NCBI RefSeq assembly: GCF_000568405.1
Contig: NZ_ARZY01000011.1
Coordinates: 1 to 64,000 of the forward strand
DNA length: 64,000 nucleotides
Origin: Catenovulum agarivorans DS-2
GTDB taxonomy: Bacteria; Pseudomonadota; Gammaproteobacteria; Enterobacterales; Alteromonadaceae
Reading direction: 5' to 3'
How positions within the stretch are numbered: position 1 is the first letter of the stretch; the number at the start of each line of letters is the position of its first letter. Below are positions 9,210 through 18,216 of this stretch, one piece after another. The notes under the pieces are model-generated. The model made no database searches. It was not told the origin of the DNA and saw only the letters and a program-made list of their open reading frames with translations. The position numbers and the translations under genes were made by a program.

Positions 9210-9983
9210 TTATCGAGCCATCCAACCACCATCAACTAACATGACATGACCATTCATATAGTTTGACGCATTGCTGGATAAAAATACCGTCGCGCCAGCT
9301 AAGTCTTCTGGTTTCCCCCACTCGCCTGCAGGAATACGCGCAGAAATACTCGCGAAACGTTCAGCGTCTTGACGCAGGTTATAAGTATTGTCGGTTTCGA
9401 AATACCCTGGTGCGATGGCATTAACTTGAATATTCGACTGAGCCCATTCATTCGCCAAAGCTTTAGTAATTTGCGCCACACCACCTTTACTAGCAGCGTA
9501 TGCAGGCACTGTGATACCACCAGAGAAGCTCAACAATGATGCAATGTTGATAATTTTGCCTGAGCCTTGTTTCAACATATGTTTGCCTGCTTCACGGCAA
9601 AACTTAAACACACCATTTAAATTAACATTGATCACTTCGTTCCAGTCATCATCTGAAAACTCATGTGCTGGAGCACGTTTAATTGTGCCTGCATTGTTTA
9701 CCAAAATATCAATGCGGCCGAATTTCGCGATAGTATCATCAATAACCGCTTTAATTTGCTCACCGTCACTTTGGTCACAGCCTAACGCTAAACAGTTAAT
9801 GTTTTTTTCTTGCAAAATATCGATGGTTTTTGCCACGTTTTCAGGTTTTGAACCAACAGCAACGACAGTTGCACCCGCTTCACCAAGTGCAATTGCCATG
9901 GCTTGCCCTAAACCACGGCTTGCACCTGTGACTACGGCAACTTTATCTTTAAGACCGAATTGTTGAGTTAAATATGCTTGCAT
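9210..9983 (-). CDS. kduD: 2-dehydro-3-deoxy-D-gluconate 5-dehydrogenase (KduD)
   Basis: This 257-residue short-chain dehydrogenase should reduce the KduI product to 2-keto-3-deoxygluconate with NAD(P)H in the cytoplasm. It shows the cofactor loop VTGASRGLGQAM (about residues 18-29), the NNAG motif (about 95), a Ser in IASLLS and the YAASKGG active site (about 160-166). The sequence is close to full-length KduD along its whole length. It lies between the TRAP permease and kduI, which supports the uronate role over a generic dehydrogenase. Confidence 0.92.
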   Translation of the reverse strand: MQAYLTQQFGLKDKVAVVTGASRGLGQAMAIALGEAGATVVAVGSKPENVAKTIDILQEKNINCLALGCDQSDGEQIKAVIDDTIAKFGRIDILVNNAGTIKRAPAHEFSDDDWNEVINVNLNGVFKFCREAGKHMLKQGSGKIINIASLLSFSGGITVPAYAASKGGVAQITKALANEWAQSNIQVNAIAPGYFETDNTYNLRQDAERFASISARIPAGEWGKPEDLAGATVFLSSNASNYMNGHVMLVDGGWMAR

Positions 9984-10018
9984 AATGTTTTCCTATTAAG
10001 AAGTTACAATTATCGACC

Positions 10019-11311
10019 TTAAATAAGGCCAAACGCGCTTGGTAAAAATTCACTTATCGCAGGAAAAATTGTGACCAAAATCAATGCGATAAACATAGCA
10101 ATGTACAACGGTAAAATGGGTTTGATAATATCGCTAATACTCACCTTACCGATGCTGCATCCAACAAACAGCACACTGCCAACAGGCGGCGTACATAAAC
10201 CAATAGACAAGTTAAGGATCATCATGATGCCAAAATGCAATGGTGATAAGCCCAACGACTCTGCCACTGGTAGAAAAATTGGCGTAAAAATCAATACTGC
10301 TGGTGTCATATCCATAAAGGTGCCGACCACCAACAAAGTAATATTGATAATTAGCAGAATGAGCAGCGGATTTTCCGACAAAGTTAACAATATCTGACTG
10401 ATTGTTTGTGGAATCGACTCATAAGACATTAACCATGACATTGCTGAAGAAGCACCAATTAGCAACATAACGATTGAAGTGGTATTAACCGTTTTAAGTA
10501 AAATTGGATACAAATCTTTAGTGGAAATTTCTCGATAAATACCGACTGATAACGCTAAAGAATACAGCACAGCAACGGCGCCAGCTTCAGTTGGGGTAAA
10601 AACACCACCAATAATGCCGCCAATAATTAAGAAAATAAGCAATAAACTTGGAATCGCGCCGATAAACGCTGGCCAGAATGGTTCAATTGATTCAGTAGCT
10701 AAAGGTTGAACATTGTTGCGCTTAACATATAGAACAGCAGCCAAGATGAGCGCCAGCGTGACCAACAAACCTGGTAAATACCCAGCGATAAACAATGCGG
10801 CGATCGACACTCCACCACTAGCAAGTGAATAAATAATCAGAATGTTGCTCGGTGGTATCAACATACCAGTAGTGGCGGCAGTTACTGTAACAGAGGTACT
10901 GAAAGGTTTTTTATAGCCTTCTTTTTCCATTGCTGGGATCATGAAACCACCGATCGCCGAAGTAGCAGCGACAGCTGAACCAGAAATAGATCCAAATAAC
11001 GCACATGAAATAACATTTACAATTGCAAGCCCGCCTGGTAAGCGACCAACCAACACTTTAGAAAAAGCAATTAAGCGGTGCGCAATCCCACCTTGCCCCA
11101 TCAAATAACCAGATAAAATAAAGTAAGGAATTGCCAACAAGGCAAAACTGTCTATCCCAGCCGTTAATCGCTGGGCAATTGTCGTGAGTGCCGGTAGAGT
11201 ATCTACCGTTGCCAACATAGTAACCAGCGTAGCAAAAATGATTGCTAACGCAATTGGCAAATTGATAAGCAATAAAATCGCAAATACACCAAATAGAATT
11301 AAACTTGTCAT
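10019..11311 (-). CDS. TRAP transporter large permease subunit (DctM-like)
   Basis: This 430-residue inner-membrane protein has about 12 hydrophobic segments covering its full length and the typical DctM features GSISGSAVAATSAIGGFMIPAMEKEGY and TPTEAGAVAVLY. It is the ion-coupled channel subunit of a tripartite ATP-independent transporter. It overlaps nothing but starts only 6 bp after the small subunit and is followed by kduD 35 bp later. That order points to uptake of an unsaturated uronate, glucuronate or a small oligouronide. The substrate is inferred from the kdu neighbours. Confidence 0.93.
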   Translation of the reverse strand: MTSLILFGVFAILLLINLPIALAIIFATLVTMLATVDTLPALTTIAQRLTAGIDSFALLAIPYFILSGYLMGQGGIAHRLIAFSKVLVGRLPGGLAIVNVISCALFGSISGSAVAATSAIGGFMIPAMEKEGYKKPFSTSVTVTAATTGMLIPPSNILIIYSLASGGVSIAALFIAGYLPGLLVTLALILAAVLYVKRNNVQPLATESIEPFWPAFIGAIPSLLLIFLIIGGIIGGVFTPTEAGAVAVLYSLALSVGIYREISTKDLYPILLKTVNTTSIVMLLIGASSAMSWLMSYESIPQTISQILLTLSENPLLILLIINITLLVVGTFMDMTPAVLIFTPIFLPVAESLGLSPLHFGIMMILNLSIGLCTPPVGSVLFVGCSIGKVSISDIIKPILPLYIAMFIALILVTIFPAISEFLPSAFGLI

Positions 11312-11317
11312 AATTGC

Positions 11318-11830
11318 TTACGCCTCTTCTTCCAATGGTAACTGGTCATTTTTAACGAAAGTTTCTGCATCCATAAAAAACAAACAGCTATAAATTAAAA
11401 ACAATATGCCGCTAAGCGGCACCACAGCATAAACAAACGCCATTGGTACGTTTAGCACAGGTGAGAACTGCCCCAACGACCAGGTTAAAAGGACTAGGTT
11501 TCCACCACCAACAATCAACACTGCAATCGCAAAAATAGCGACCAAGACTGAACACAAGCGGACGAAAAAAACAGCTTCTTTGGCAGCTAGTTTTTTAACC
11601 ATTAAATCAAAACCAAGATGACTACTGAGACGATAGGCATACGCTGCGCCTAACAGGCTGACCCAAATTAACAAGAATCGTGCAACCTCTTCGGTAAAAG
11701 AGCTTGGCTGGGGTAAAATAAATCGGGTAAGCACTTGCCATGTGACATCAATCACTAGCAACCCCATTAAAACCGCTAAAAATACGCGTAATATTCGGTC
11801 GAATTTATTCATGATTAGATGTAATTGCAT
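11318..11830 (-). CDS. TRAP transporter small permease subunit (DctQ-like)
   Basis: This inner-membrane protein of about 170 residues has four hydrophobic segments. The DctQ signature is visible in the second half of TM1 and after it (VTWQVLTRFILPQPSSFTEEVARFLLIWVSLLG). I chose the ATG at 11830 because GGAG lies 9 bases upstream. A later ATG at 11812 would overlap the DctP stop codon by 8 bp and could be translationally coupled. It partners the large permease and the binding protein on either side. The short charged C-terminus is not conserved. Confidence 0.88.
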   Translation of the reverse strand: MQLHLIMNKFDRILRVFLAVLMGLLVIDVTWQVLTRFILPQPSSFTEEVARFLLIWVSLLGAAYAYRLSSHLGFDLMVKKLAAKEAVFFVRLCSVLVAIFAIAVLIVGGGNLVLLTWSLGQFSPVLNVPMAFVYAVVPLSGILFLIYSCLFFMDAETFVKNDQLPLEEEA

Positions 11831-12827
11831 CGACATCTTCTCCAATCAATTTAATTTTTTGAATCAGGCTATTAATGTTTTCATCGCGGATAGCTCGGTA
11901 AATCGGTTGAACACTTTGCTGAAATATTGCTTTGTCTGCTTGCAAAATAGTCACACCAGCTTCAGCTACTTTTTGCAAAGACATTTGCGTAGACTCAGCC
12001 CAAATCTTCTTTTGGTATTGAGTTGCTTCATGCATGGCTTGTTGCAGCCAATCTTGTTGTTGCGTCGACAAACTGTCCCACAAATGAGTACCAACAATAA
12101 TGACATCCGGAATCGAGGTGTGTTCATCTAACAAATAGAATTTGCTCACCTCATAGTGCTTAGAATAATAGAAACTAGGTGGGTTATTCTCGGCACCTTG
12201 AACTATGCCTTGCTGTAGCGCCGTATATAATTCACCCCAGCTAACAGGTGTTGCAGCGCCGCCGATGGTGTTAACCATATTTACCGCAGATTGGCTGTTC
12301 ATTACACGGATCTTCAACCCATTTAAATCGCTTGGCTTTTCTACCTTTTTAGAGGTTGTATAAAAGCTACGACTGCCAGCATCGAAATATCCCAGGCCCT
12401 TCACTCGATATCGACTGCCAGAGTCTAACAATTGCTGCCCTAAATCACTTTCGAGAACTTTCCAGTAATGGTCGTGATCATTAAACAAGTATGGCAGACT
12501 AAACACCTTCATTTCGGGAACAAATGGTTCAAGAGAGCTTGCCGACACCTTAGTCATACCTAGGGTACCGATTTGGATTAGCTCGATAATTTCCCGCTCT
12601 GAACCAAGTTGCCCCGCTGGAAAAATATCCAAGCGCATCTGCCCACCTGAAATATCTTGCAATCGCTTATCCATGAATACTAAAGCCAGATGCACCGGAT
12701 GCTGCTGGTCAAGTCCATGAGCTAAGCGAATATCTATGACATCTCTTGCCCGCTCTTGCCAATAAATTACTGGCACGACTACCACGATAGCGGTTAATAG
12801 GATTATAAATTTAGAAAAGCGACTCAT
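11805..12827 (-). CDS. TRAP transporter substrate-binding protein (DctP-like)
   Basis: This periplasmic binding protein of about 340 residues starts with a signal segment (FSKFIILLTAIVVVVPVIYW). The DctP fold is clear: IRLAHGLDQQHPVHLALVF near the N-terminus, the GQLGSEREIIELIQIGTLGMT segment and the ligand-binding Arg region LKIRVMNSQSAVNMVNTIGGAATPV. The first ATG is at 12848, but GAGGTGAGG precedes the ATG at 12827, so the latter is preferred. It heads the TRAP-kduD-kduI operon. The motif at 12938-12955, shared with other operons in the window, lies about 110 bp upstream. Confidence 0.92.
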   Translation of the reverse strand: MSRFSKFIILLTAIVVVVPVIYWQERARDVIDIRLAHGLDQQHPVHLALVFMDKRLQDISGGQMRLDIFPAGQLGSEREIIELIQIGTLGMTKVSASSLEPFVPEMKVFSLPYLFNDHDHYWKVLESDLGQQLLDSGSRYRVKGLGYFDAGSRSFYTTSKKVEKPSDLNGLKIRVMNSQSAVNMVNTIGGAATPVSWGELYTALQQGIVQGAENNPPSFYYSKHYEVSKFYLLDEHTSIPDVIIVGTHLWDSLSTQQQDWLQQAMHEATQYQKKIWAESTQMSLQKVAEAGVTILQADKAIFQQSVQPIYRAIRDENINSLIQKIKLIGEDVDAITSNHE

Positions 12828-12937
12828 CCTCACCTCAAAATTCAGCATTAAAACAGCAAAAGCAACCGTTTAATTGTGTTCCGTGTACAGAAAGTAATAA
12901 AAAAGTTGCTTAAATTTGTTTGAGTAAGATACACAAG

Positions 12938-12955
12938 TGATTATTATTGACAACA
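12938..12955 (+). promoter_or_regulatory. Shared motif TGATT-N4-TTGAC, site 1 (TRAP/kdu operon)
   Basis: The sequence TGATTATTATTGACAACA matches three other upstream sites in this window (19784, 26681 and 32600) over about 16 positions. It lies about 110 bp before the TRAP operon start. A regulator-binding role is inferred from recurrence only. Confidence 0.45.
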
Positions 12956-13105
12956 TAAGCAATAAAAATCAAGCACAATGATTAATTTTAGTTCAAATAC
13001 GAATTAAAAAAACCAAAAATTTTACAAAAACACCACACGTCAATCACGAATAGACACATAACAGTCAACAACAATCCATAAATTTCTTTTTACGTCATTT
13101 TGTGT

Positions 13106-13111
13106 TATAAT
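13106..13111 (+). promoter_or_regulatory. Probable -10 box of the DeoR gene
   Basis: A perfect TATAAT lies about 95 bp before the chosen start. The matching -35 position (13083-13088, TTTCTT) is weak, so activation or a relaxed promoter is likely. Confidence 0.4.
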
Positions 13112-13205
13112 AGCCAATAGACTGTTAACTTTGAGGTTTTGCGAATAGAATATGGATAATGATTTAGACAACACACAAAATAGTATGAATGGGAAGGGGC
13201 TTCCA

Positions 13206-13991
13206 ATGCTAGAAAGACATAGACAACAACTAATAAAAGATATCCTAGACCAAGAACAATTCGCAAGCGTTAGAAGTTTAACCGAAAAACTGAATGCGTC
13301 TGAAGCAACAATACGCAGGGACATTCTAAAGATGTCAAAGCGTGGGGAGATCCAAAAGATTCGCGGCGGCGCTCAATCAATAAACCCAGCGCCAAGTAAG
13401 AAACACATCTCCAGTTCAGCATTTTTTGTTGATAAAGAGAAACACACAGAAACCAAAAAGCGCATTGCTCAGCGCGCGGCTGATTTATGTAAAGATGGCG
13501 ACTCAATTATTGTCAATGGTGGTAGCTCTACTTATATGATGGGTGAATACCTGCGTGATAAACAATTGAACATGTTAACCAATTCTTTTGTATTAGCCGC
13601 TTATATTAGCGAAAACAGCGATATTCAGGTCACACTACCTGGCGGTGAAGTTTACCGCGAGCAAGGGATTATTTTGAGCTCTTATGAAAGAGACAACACA
13701 GAATACTACCACAGCACTATGATGTTTATGGGCACACCGGGCATTGGTCAGTTTGGCGTAATGGAATCAGACCCGTTACTCATCCGCTCAGAGCAGCGTT
13801 TAATGAAACAAACTGAAAAATTGGTTATTTTGGCTGATAGCACTAAGTTAGGAAAACGCAGTAATTTCATTTTATGCCCGCTAGAAGATGTTGACATCTT
13901 AATCACTGATTCAAATGCAGATGCCGAAACCATCCGCCACTTCGAAAAACATGATATTCAGGTTATTGTAGTAGAAGCTGCAGACGACTAA
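13206..13991 (+). CDS. DeoR-family transcriptional regulator
   Basis: This sugar-responsive regulator has 261 residues from the chosen start. The N-terminal helix-turn-helix (LERHRQQLIKDILDQEQFASVRSLTEKLNASEATIRRDILKM) and the GEIQKIRGGAQ turn are typical of DeoR proteins. The remainder is the phosphosugar-sensing DeoRC domain, with the DGDSIIVNGGSSTYMMGEYL and VILADSTKLGKRSNFILC segments. An earlier ATG at 13152 is in frame, but AAGGGG lies just before 13206, so I prefer the shorter form. It is divergent from the TRAP-kduD-kduI operon, and a phosphorylated sugar or sugar acid intermediate is the likely effector. Confidence 0.9.
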   Translation: MLERHRQQLIKDILDQEQFASVRSLTEKLNASEATIRRDILKMSKRGEIQKIRGGAQSINPAPSKKHISSSAFFVDKEKHTETKKRIAQRAADLCKDGDSIIVNGGSSTYMMGEYLRDKQLNMLTNSFVLAAYISENSDIQVTLPGGEVYREQGIILSSYERDNTEYYHSTMMFMGTPGIGQFGVMESDPLLIRSEQRLMKQTEKLVILADSTKLGKRSNFILCPLEDVDILITDSNADAETIRHFEKHDIQVIVVEAADD

Positions 13992-14000
13992 CTGAATTTT

Positions 14001-14033
14001 TTTGTGGTATATGGTTAAACGATATACCACAAA
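14001..14033 (+). terminator. Hairpin terminator after DeoR gene
   Basis: TTTGTGGTATAT (14001-14012) pairs perfectly with ATATACCACAAA (14022-14033), starting 10 bp after the DeoR stop. Confidence 0.65.
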
Positions 14034-14048
14034 CACGCTCCCCTATTA

Positions 14049-14086
14049 AATTAACCTGAACTTGTTATCCCGAGTTCAGGTTAATT
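14049..14086. terminator. Second, bidirectional hairpin between convergent genes
   Basis: The 14-bp arms AATTAACCTGAACT and AGTTCAGGTTAATT form a perfect stem between the DeoR gene and the end of the GH78 operon. It probably terminates the minus-strand operon. Confidence 0.7.
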
Positions 14087-14122
14087 TTGCTTCATCCCAA
14101 ATAGCAGAATGCGACACGACCC

Positions 14123-16903
14123 CTAAGGTGCCTGTCTAGTCAATGCCGCTGAGATTTGATATTCACCGGGCTGAAGATTGCTCAAGTCAGCCGACTTGCC
14201 AGATTGTTGATTAATCATTAAAGTGTTCGCTCGAAACGCTGGTATTACAACGTCTGCGCTCGTGTTTTTCGGGATAGATACATTCATAGTGAACTGCTGC
14301 AGATTCAACTGCCAACTGACTTTAATTCTGCCAGCTGGCGTATCGTAAAATCCTTCAGCACTATCTAACTGACCTAACACTTGAGGTTTAATTTCAACCT
14401 GCTTGAACCCAGCAACTTTGGCTCGAATACCTAAAATCCCTTGATAAAACCATTGAGCAATGCTGCCATATGCATAGTGGTTTAATGAGTTCATCCCTTC
14501 TGGGTTAAAACCATCTTTGATTGAGTAAGAATTCCACCTTTCCCAAGTTGTAGTCGCTCCATTGTTAATGGAATAAAACCAAGAAGGATAAGTTTCTTTA
14601 AATATCAAATCGTAAACAATGTCGCTACGGCCTGCTTCTTGTAATACTTGTGCTAATAATGGTGTACCTAAAAACCCAGTACGCAAATGACCGTCAGCTT
14701 GTTCGATTAATTCAATTAGTTTGTGTTGCGCGATTGCAACTTGCTCACCTGTAAACAAGTCAAACGCCAACCCCAATAAATAAGTGGTCTGTGTCGATTG
14801 GCCCTGTTTAACATTCAACTTCTCGTCAAAAAAGTGATGGACAAACGCATGCTTGATGCGCTCAAACAATGCCAGATAACGTGTCGCATCTGCACTTTTA
14901 TCAAGCACACTGGCCGTTTGTGCGGTTAAATAAACCGAGCGCGCAAAGTAAGCAGTCGAAATTAAGTCAAAACGAGTGTCACCACGATTCGGGTTTTTCG
15001 CAGCAGGATCTGGATAAGGCTGCAACCAATCGCCAAAGGTTTTCATTGAAGATATCAATTCATCGCTTTGGCTTTTGTGATAGTCTAACCAACGCGTCAT
15101 CATTGTATAGTTGTCGGCTAAAATACTGGTATCACCCGTCATTTGATAAAGCTCCCATGGAATTATGGTCGCTGCATCACCCCAACCCGATGAAGGCCAA
15201 TTTATCCATTCAACAAACGGAATATAAAGCGGCACACCACCATCTTCAAATTGCTCTTCGCGCACACTCTGTAGCCATGCCGCCCAGAATGCGTAAACAT
15301 CAGCCATATACATTGAAGGAGTTGTGAATACTTGAGCATCGCCAGTCCAGCCTAAACGCTCGTCACGTTGCGGACAGTCTAATGGAATATCATAAAAATT
15401 ACTTTTTAAGCCCCAGCGAATATTTTGAGCAAGTTTATTTAACTTGGCATGAGACGTTACAAAGTTTTGCTCGACCTCTACATCAGAATGTTGAACAACT
15501 GCGGTTACCCATGATTTGCTCGGTGCTGCATTGGGATCAAACCCCGAAATTTCAACGTATCGATAACCATGGTAAGTAAACCTTGGTTGATATTCAGCAA
15601 TCCCATCCGCAGCAGGAATAAAAATATCGGTCGATTTAGCGCTGCGATAATTCTCTGTGTAAAATTCGCCTTTATGTAGGGCTTCGGCAAACCTTATGGT
15701 TATGGCTTGGTTTGCCAACGCCGGCACGTTAATTTTGGGTACGCCCACCATATTCTGACCAAAATCAAATATTACGGCTTTATTGTTGTTGGTAATAATC
15801 GAAACAGGCTCTAAACTTGCAACGTTTCGAATGGGGGCATGGCGTTTAGGTGCCAATTGAACTTTAAAATCGAGTTGATTTGCCGCAGCAGTTTGCCAAG
15901 CACTATCGTCAAACTGCACTTGAGCCCAGGACGACATTTGCTTGTTTTGGTCATAAAGTTCGCCATCGTAAATACTTGAAAACCGAATGGGCCCTTGTTG
16001 GGTTACACGCCAACTGTTATCTGTTGTAATGACCTGCCGCAGACCATTTTCATCAATAATTTCCAATTGAGCTAAAAACTCAGGTGTGACTTTATGCTCT
16101 TTGTCAGTAAATTTAAACACTCGGCCTGCATACCAGCCACCAGCTAGGTTTGCAGCCAATACGTTTTCACCTTGCGAAAGCAAGTCAGTCACATCATAAG
16201 TGAGGGTTTCGATTCTTTTTGCATAAGGCGTCCAGCCGGGGGTCATAGCATCATCGGGCGCAACCATTTGACCGTTGATAAATGCTTTGAACAAACCTTT
16301 AGCGGTTACATATAGTCTAGCTTGCTGAATAGAATTTTCAGCAGAAAAACGCTTTCTAAAATATTGCGCTGTCGCGATCGTTTTTTGTGAGGGTTTATTA
16401 ACTTGTAATGTATCAGGATGTGCAATCCATTCGGCCTGCCAATCTTGGTTAGACAACAAACCAAGTTCAACACGGTTTAACTCACTCCAGTTCGAGGCTT
16501 GCTTGTTCTCATCCCAAATACGAACGCGCCACAACAGTTGTTGGCGCGATACTAATGGTTGACCAGCATAGCGGATCCAAGCATTGTCAGCACTTGCAAC
16601 TTTGCCTGAATCCCACAAGTTAGCCTTGAAAGACTCACCTTGCTCCACAGCTGAACCAACTTGGATTTGATAGGCGCTTTGCGTGTTTTGTACCGAGCTA
16701 CTGGCAATTTTCCACGAGAACCTAGGCTTAGCTTCGTAATAGCCAATTGGATTAACAAAGCCTTCGCCAACTTTAAGTTCTACCGGTGCATCATTATTGG
16801 AAAATTGCTCAAAACTAAATGAACAAGAGGCCAATAACCAGCAAAACCCTACAAGCATCACATACAGTTTGTATGTACGGCTTAAAACACGCAACCTATC
16901 CAC
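14123..16903 (-). CDS. GH78 alpha-L-rhamnosidase lipoprotein
   Basis: This 926-residue exported enzyme should remove terminal alpha-L-rhamnose. The N-terminus is a hydrophobic signal with lipobox LASC (Cys at about 27), which suggests outer-membrane anchoring. The order of domains is the N-terminal beta domains (about 45-390, including FINGQMVAPDDAMTPGWTPY), the (alpha/alpha)6 barrel (about 480-820) and the C-terminal beta domain. The catalytic acid region DCPQRDERLGWTGD (about 506-519) is intact, as are the downstream WGDAATIIPWE and NHYAYGSIAQWFYQ segments. The start codon is GTG with AGGTG upstream. It follows GH105 by 16 bp. In ulvan pathways GH78 acts on rhamnose at oligomer ends after desulfation; substrate here is inferred. 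Confidence 0.93.
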   Translation of the reverse strand: MDRLRVLSRTYKLYVMLVGFCWLLASCSFSFEQFSNNDAPVELKVGEGFVNPIGYYEAKPRFSWKIASSSVQNTQSAYQIQVGSAVEQGESFKANLWDSGKVASADNAWIRYAGQPLVSRQQLLWRVRIWDENKQASNWSELNRVELGLLSNQDWQAEWIAHPDTLQVNKPSQKTIATAQYFRKRFSAENSIQQARLYVTAKGLFKAFINGQMVAPDDAMTPGWTPYAKRIETLTYDVTDLLSQGENVLAANLAGGWYAGRVFKFTDKEHKVTPEFLAQLEIIDENGLRQVITTDNSWRVTQQGPIRFSSIYDGELYDQNKQMSSWAQVQFDDSAWQTAAANQLDFKVQLAPKRHAPIRNVASLEPVSIITNNNKAVIFDFGQNMVGVPKINVPALANQAITIRFAEALHKGEFYTENYRSAKSTDIFIPAADGIAEYQPRFTYHGYRYVEISGFDPNAAPSKSWVTAVVQHSDVEVEQNFVTSHAKLNKLAQNIRWGLKSNFYDIPLDCPQRDERLGWTGDAQVFTTPSMYMADVYAFWAAWLQSVREEQFEDGGVPLYIPFVEWINWPSSGWGDAATIIPWELYQMTGDTSILADNYTMMTRWLDYHKSQSDELISSMKTFGDWLQPYPDPAAKNPNRGDTRFDLISTAYFARSVYLTAQTASVLDKSADATRYLALFERIKHAFVHHFFDEKLNVKQGQSTQTTYLLGLAFDLFTGEQVAIAQHKLIELIEQADGHLRTGFLGTPLLAQVLQEAGRSDIVYDLIFKETYPSWFYSINNGATTTWERWNSYSIKDGFNPEGMNSLNHYAYGSIAQWFYQGILGIRAKVAGFKQVEIKPQVLGQLDSAEGFYDTPAGRIKVSWQLNLQQFTMNVSIPKNTSADVVIPAFRANTLMINQQSGKSADLSNLQPGEYQISAALTRQAP

Positions 16904-16919
16904 AAATACACCTGTTTAA

Positions 16920-18143
16920 TTACTTGGACCACTTGGCCATTTCACTTGCTGCCAGTAATACAGCGCCAACACCATATAACTGTGAGTCAGTTTTCTTAAC
17001 AGGATCTGGGGATTTTCCAACATGCTGAACCCAATTTACTCGTCCATTAGGCTCAACAGCACGGACTAACGCATCCCAACCTTTTTCAACAACCTTTTTG
17101 GTGTTTGCATCCGTTAGTATGCCGTTGTTAACACCCCAAGCTAAACCAAAGGTAATGAAACCAGTACCACTTACTTCAGGGGTTTTTACTTTGTTCGGGT
17201 CTAATAACGAAGCAGGCCAATAACCTTCTTCCGTTTGTAAACCAACTAAACCAGCTGCATTTTTCTTGTATAGTTCAATGTAGCGATCTCGTGACGGATG
17301 ATCTTTAGGTAGCGCTTCAATAATCAGAGGTAATGCTGCAAATACCCAACCATTACCACGGCCCCAGAAAACAGGTTGACCATTGTCACTCTTCATATCG
17401 AAGTATCGGCTATCACGGAAAAACATGCCGTACTTGTCCGAGAATAAATAATCCGCCGCAGCCCAGTACTCTTGGTCTGCGTATTCTAAATATTTAGGAT
17501 CGCCTGTTATATTGCTCAACATAATCCAAGTACGCGGTGCCATATATAATGCGTCTGCCCAGCACCAACGAGTTTGACAGTTACCTTCAAGGTGAACCGT
17601 GCCATGTCCAGAAGCAGTTTCGTCACGCATTTCTAAACCGACGGTAGGTTTATTCTCTAGAATCCAATCAAACAATTTTTGCACTTCTGCGTAAGCTTTC
17701 TTCTCGCCCGTTTTTTCGGCTAACCAAATGTAGGTTTGACCTATCGTATGGTCATCCGCATGGTAAGGACGGTCTAACAATAATTCGTAATTCTCACCTT
17801 CAGCAATTTCTTTAACTTGTTTAAACAAAGCTTGGTCGTTTGATGTATCAATCCAACGGGTCAAACCAATAAAAAACGAAGCTTGAATCCAGAACTTAGG
17901 GTTTTCAGATTTCGCCTTATGTGACTCTGGAATATAGTATAAATTGTCTAATTGGCGCATTTGCCAGTTTGCAGCACGTGTAGCGACATCGTAAGCAACA
18001 GCATGAATTTGTTTTTCAGTTTGTTTTGCAGTTGCAATCGGAGCAACTGAATTGGTGTCATTTGATTGACTAGTAGCACCACAGCCCAATAAAGCGAGCG
18101 TAGCAGCAACTGGGATAAGTGATTTTTTTAAATTAAACTTCAT
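16920..18143 (-). CDS. GH105 unsaturated uronyl hydrolase lipoprotein
   Basis: This 407-residue enzyme is expected to remove the 4,5-unsaturated uronic acid that a lyase leaves at the non-reducing end. The signal ends in a lipobox (LALLGCG, Cys at about 21). The (alpha/alpha)6 barrel is recognisable, with YHADDHTIGQTYIWLAEKTG (about 125-145) and RWCWADALYMAPRTWIML (about 187-205), which carry the Asp residues used by GH88/GH105 enzymes to hydrate the double bond. It sits between GH78 and a sulfatase in the same operon. The released uronate would feed KduI. Beta-glucuronyl (ulvan) and rhamnogalacturonyl (pectin) forms cannot be separated by eye; the surrounding genes favour ulvan. Confidence 0.92.
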   Translation of the reverse strand: MKFNLKKSLIPVAATLALLGCGATSQSNDTNSVAPIATAKQTEKQIHAVAYDVATRAANWQMRQLDNLYYIPESHKAKSENPKFWIQASFFIGLTRWIDTSNDQALFKQVKEIAEGENYELLLDRPYHADDHTIGQTYIWLAEKTGEKKAYAEVQKLFDWILENKPTVGLEMRDETASGHGTVHLEGNCQTRWCWADALYMAPRTWIMLSNITGDPKYLEYADQEYWAAADYLFSDKYGMFFRDSRYFDMKSDNGQPVFWGRGNGWVFAALPLIIEALPKDHPSRDRYIELYKKNAAGLVGLQTEEGYWPASLLDPNKVKTPEVSGTGFITFGLAWGVNNGILTDANTKKVVEKGWDALVRAVEPNGRVNWVQHVGKSPDPVKKTDSQLYGVGAVLLAASEMAKWSK

Positions 18144-18216
18144 AATACTTTACCTTCACATTCAACATATATCTGTGAGGCAGCATCTCCTTATACTGCG
18201 TCATCTAACTGGCAAA

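Larger units (their letters stand above)
12849..13205. other. Divergent regulatory region between TRAP operon and DeoR regulator
   Basis: This 357-bp AT-rich gap separates two divergent transcription units. It holds the shared motif at 12938-12955 and a TATAAT box at 13106-13111 in front of the DeoR gene. I see no gene in it beyond the possible longer N-terminus of the DeoR protein (ATG at 13152). Confidence 0.6.
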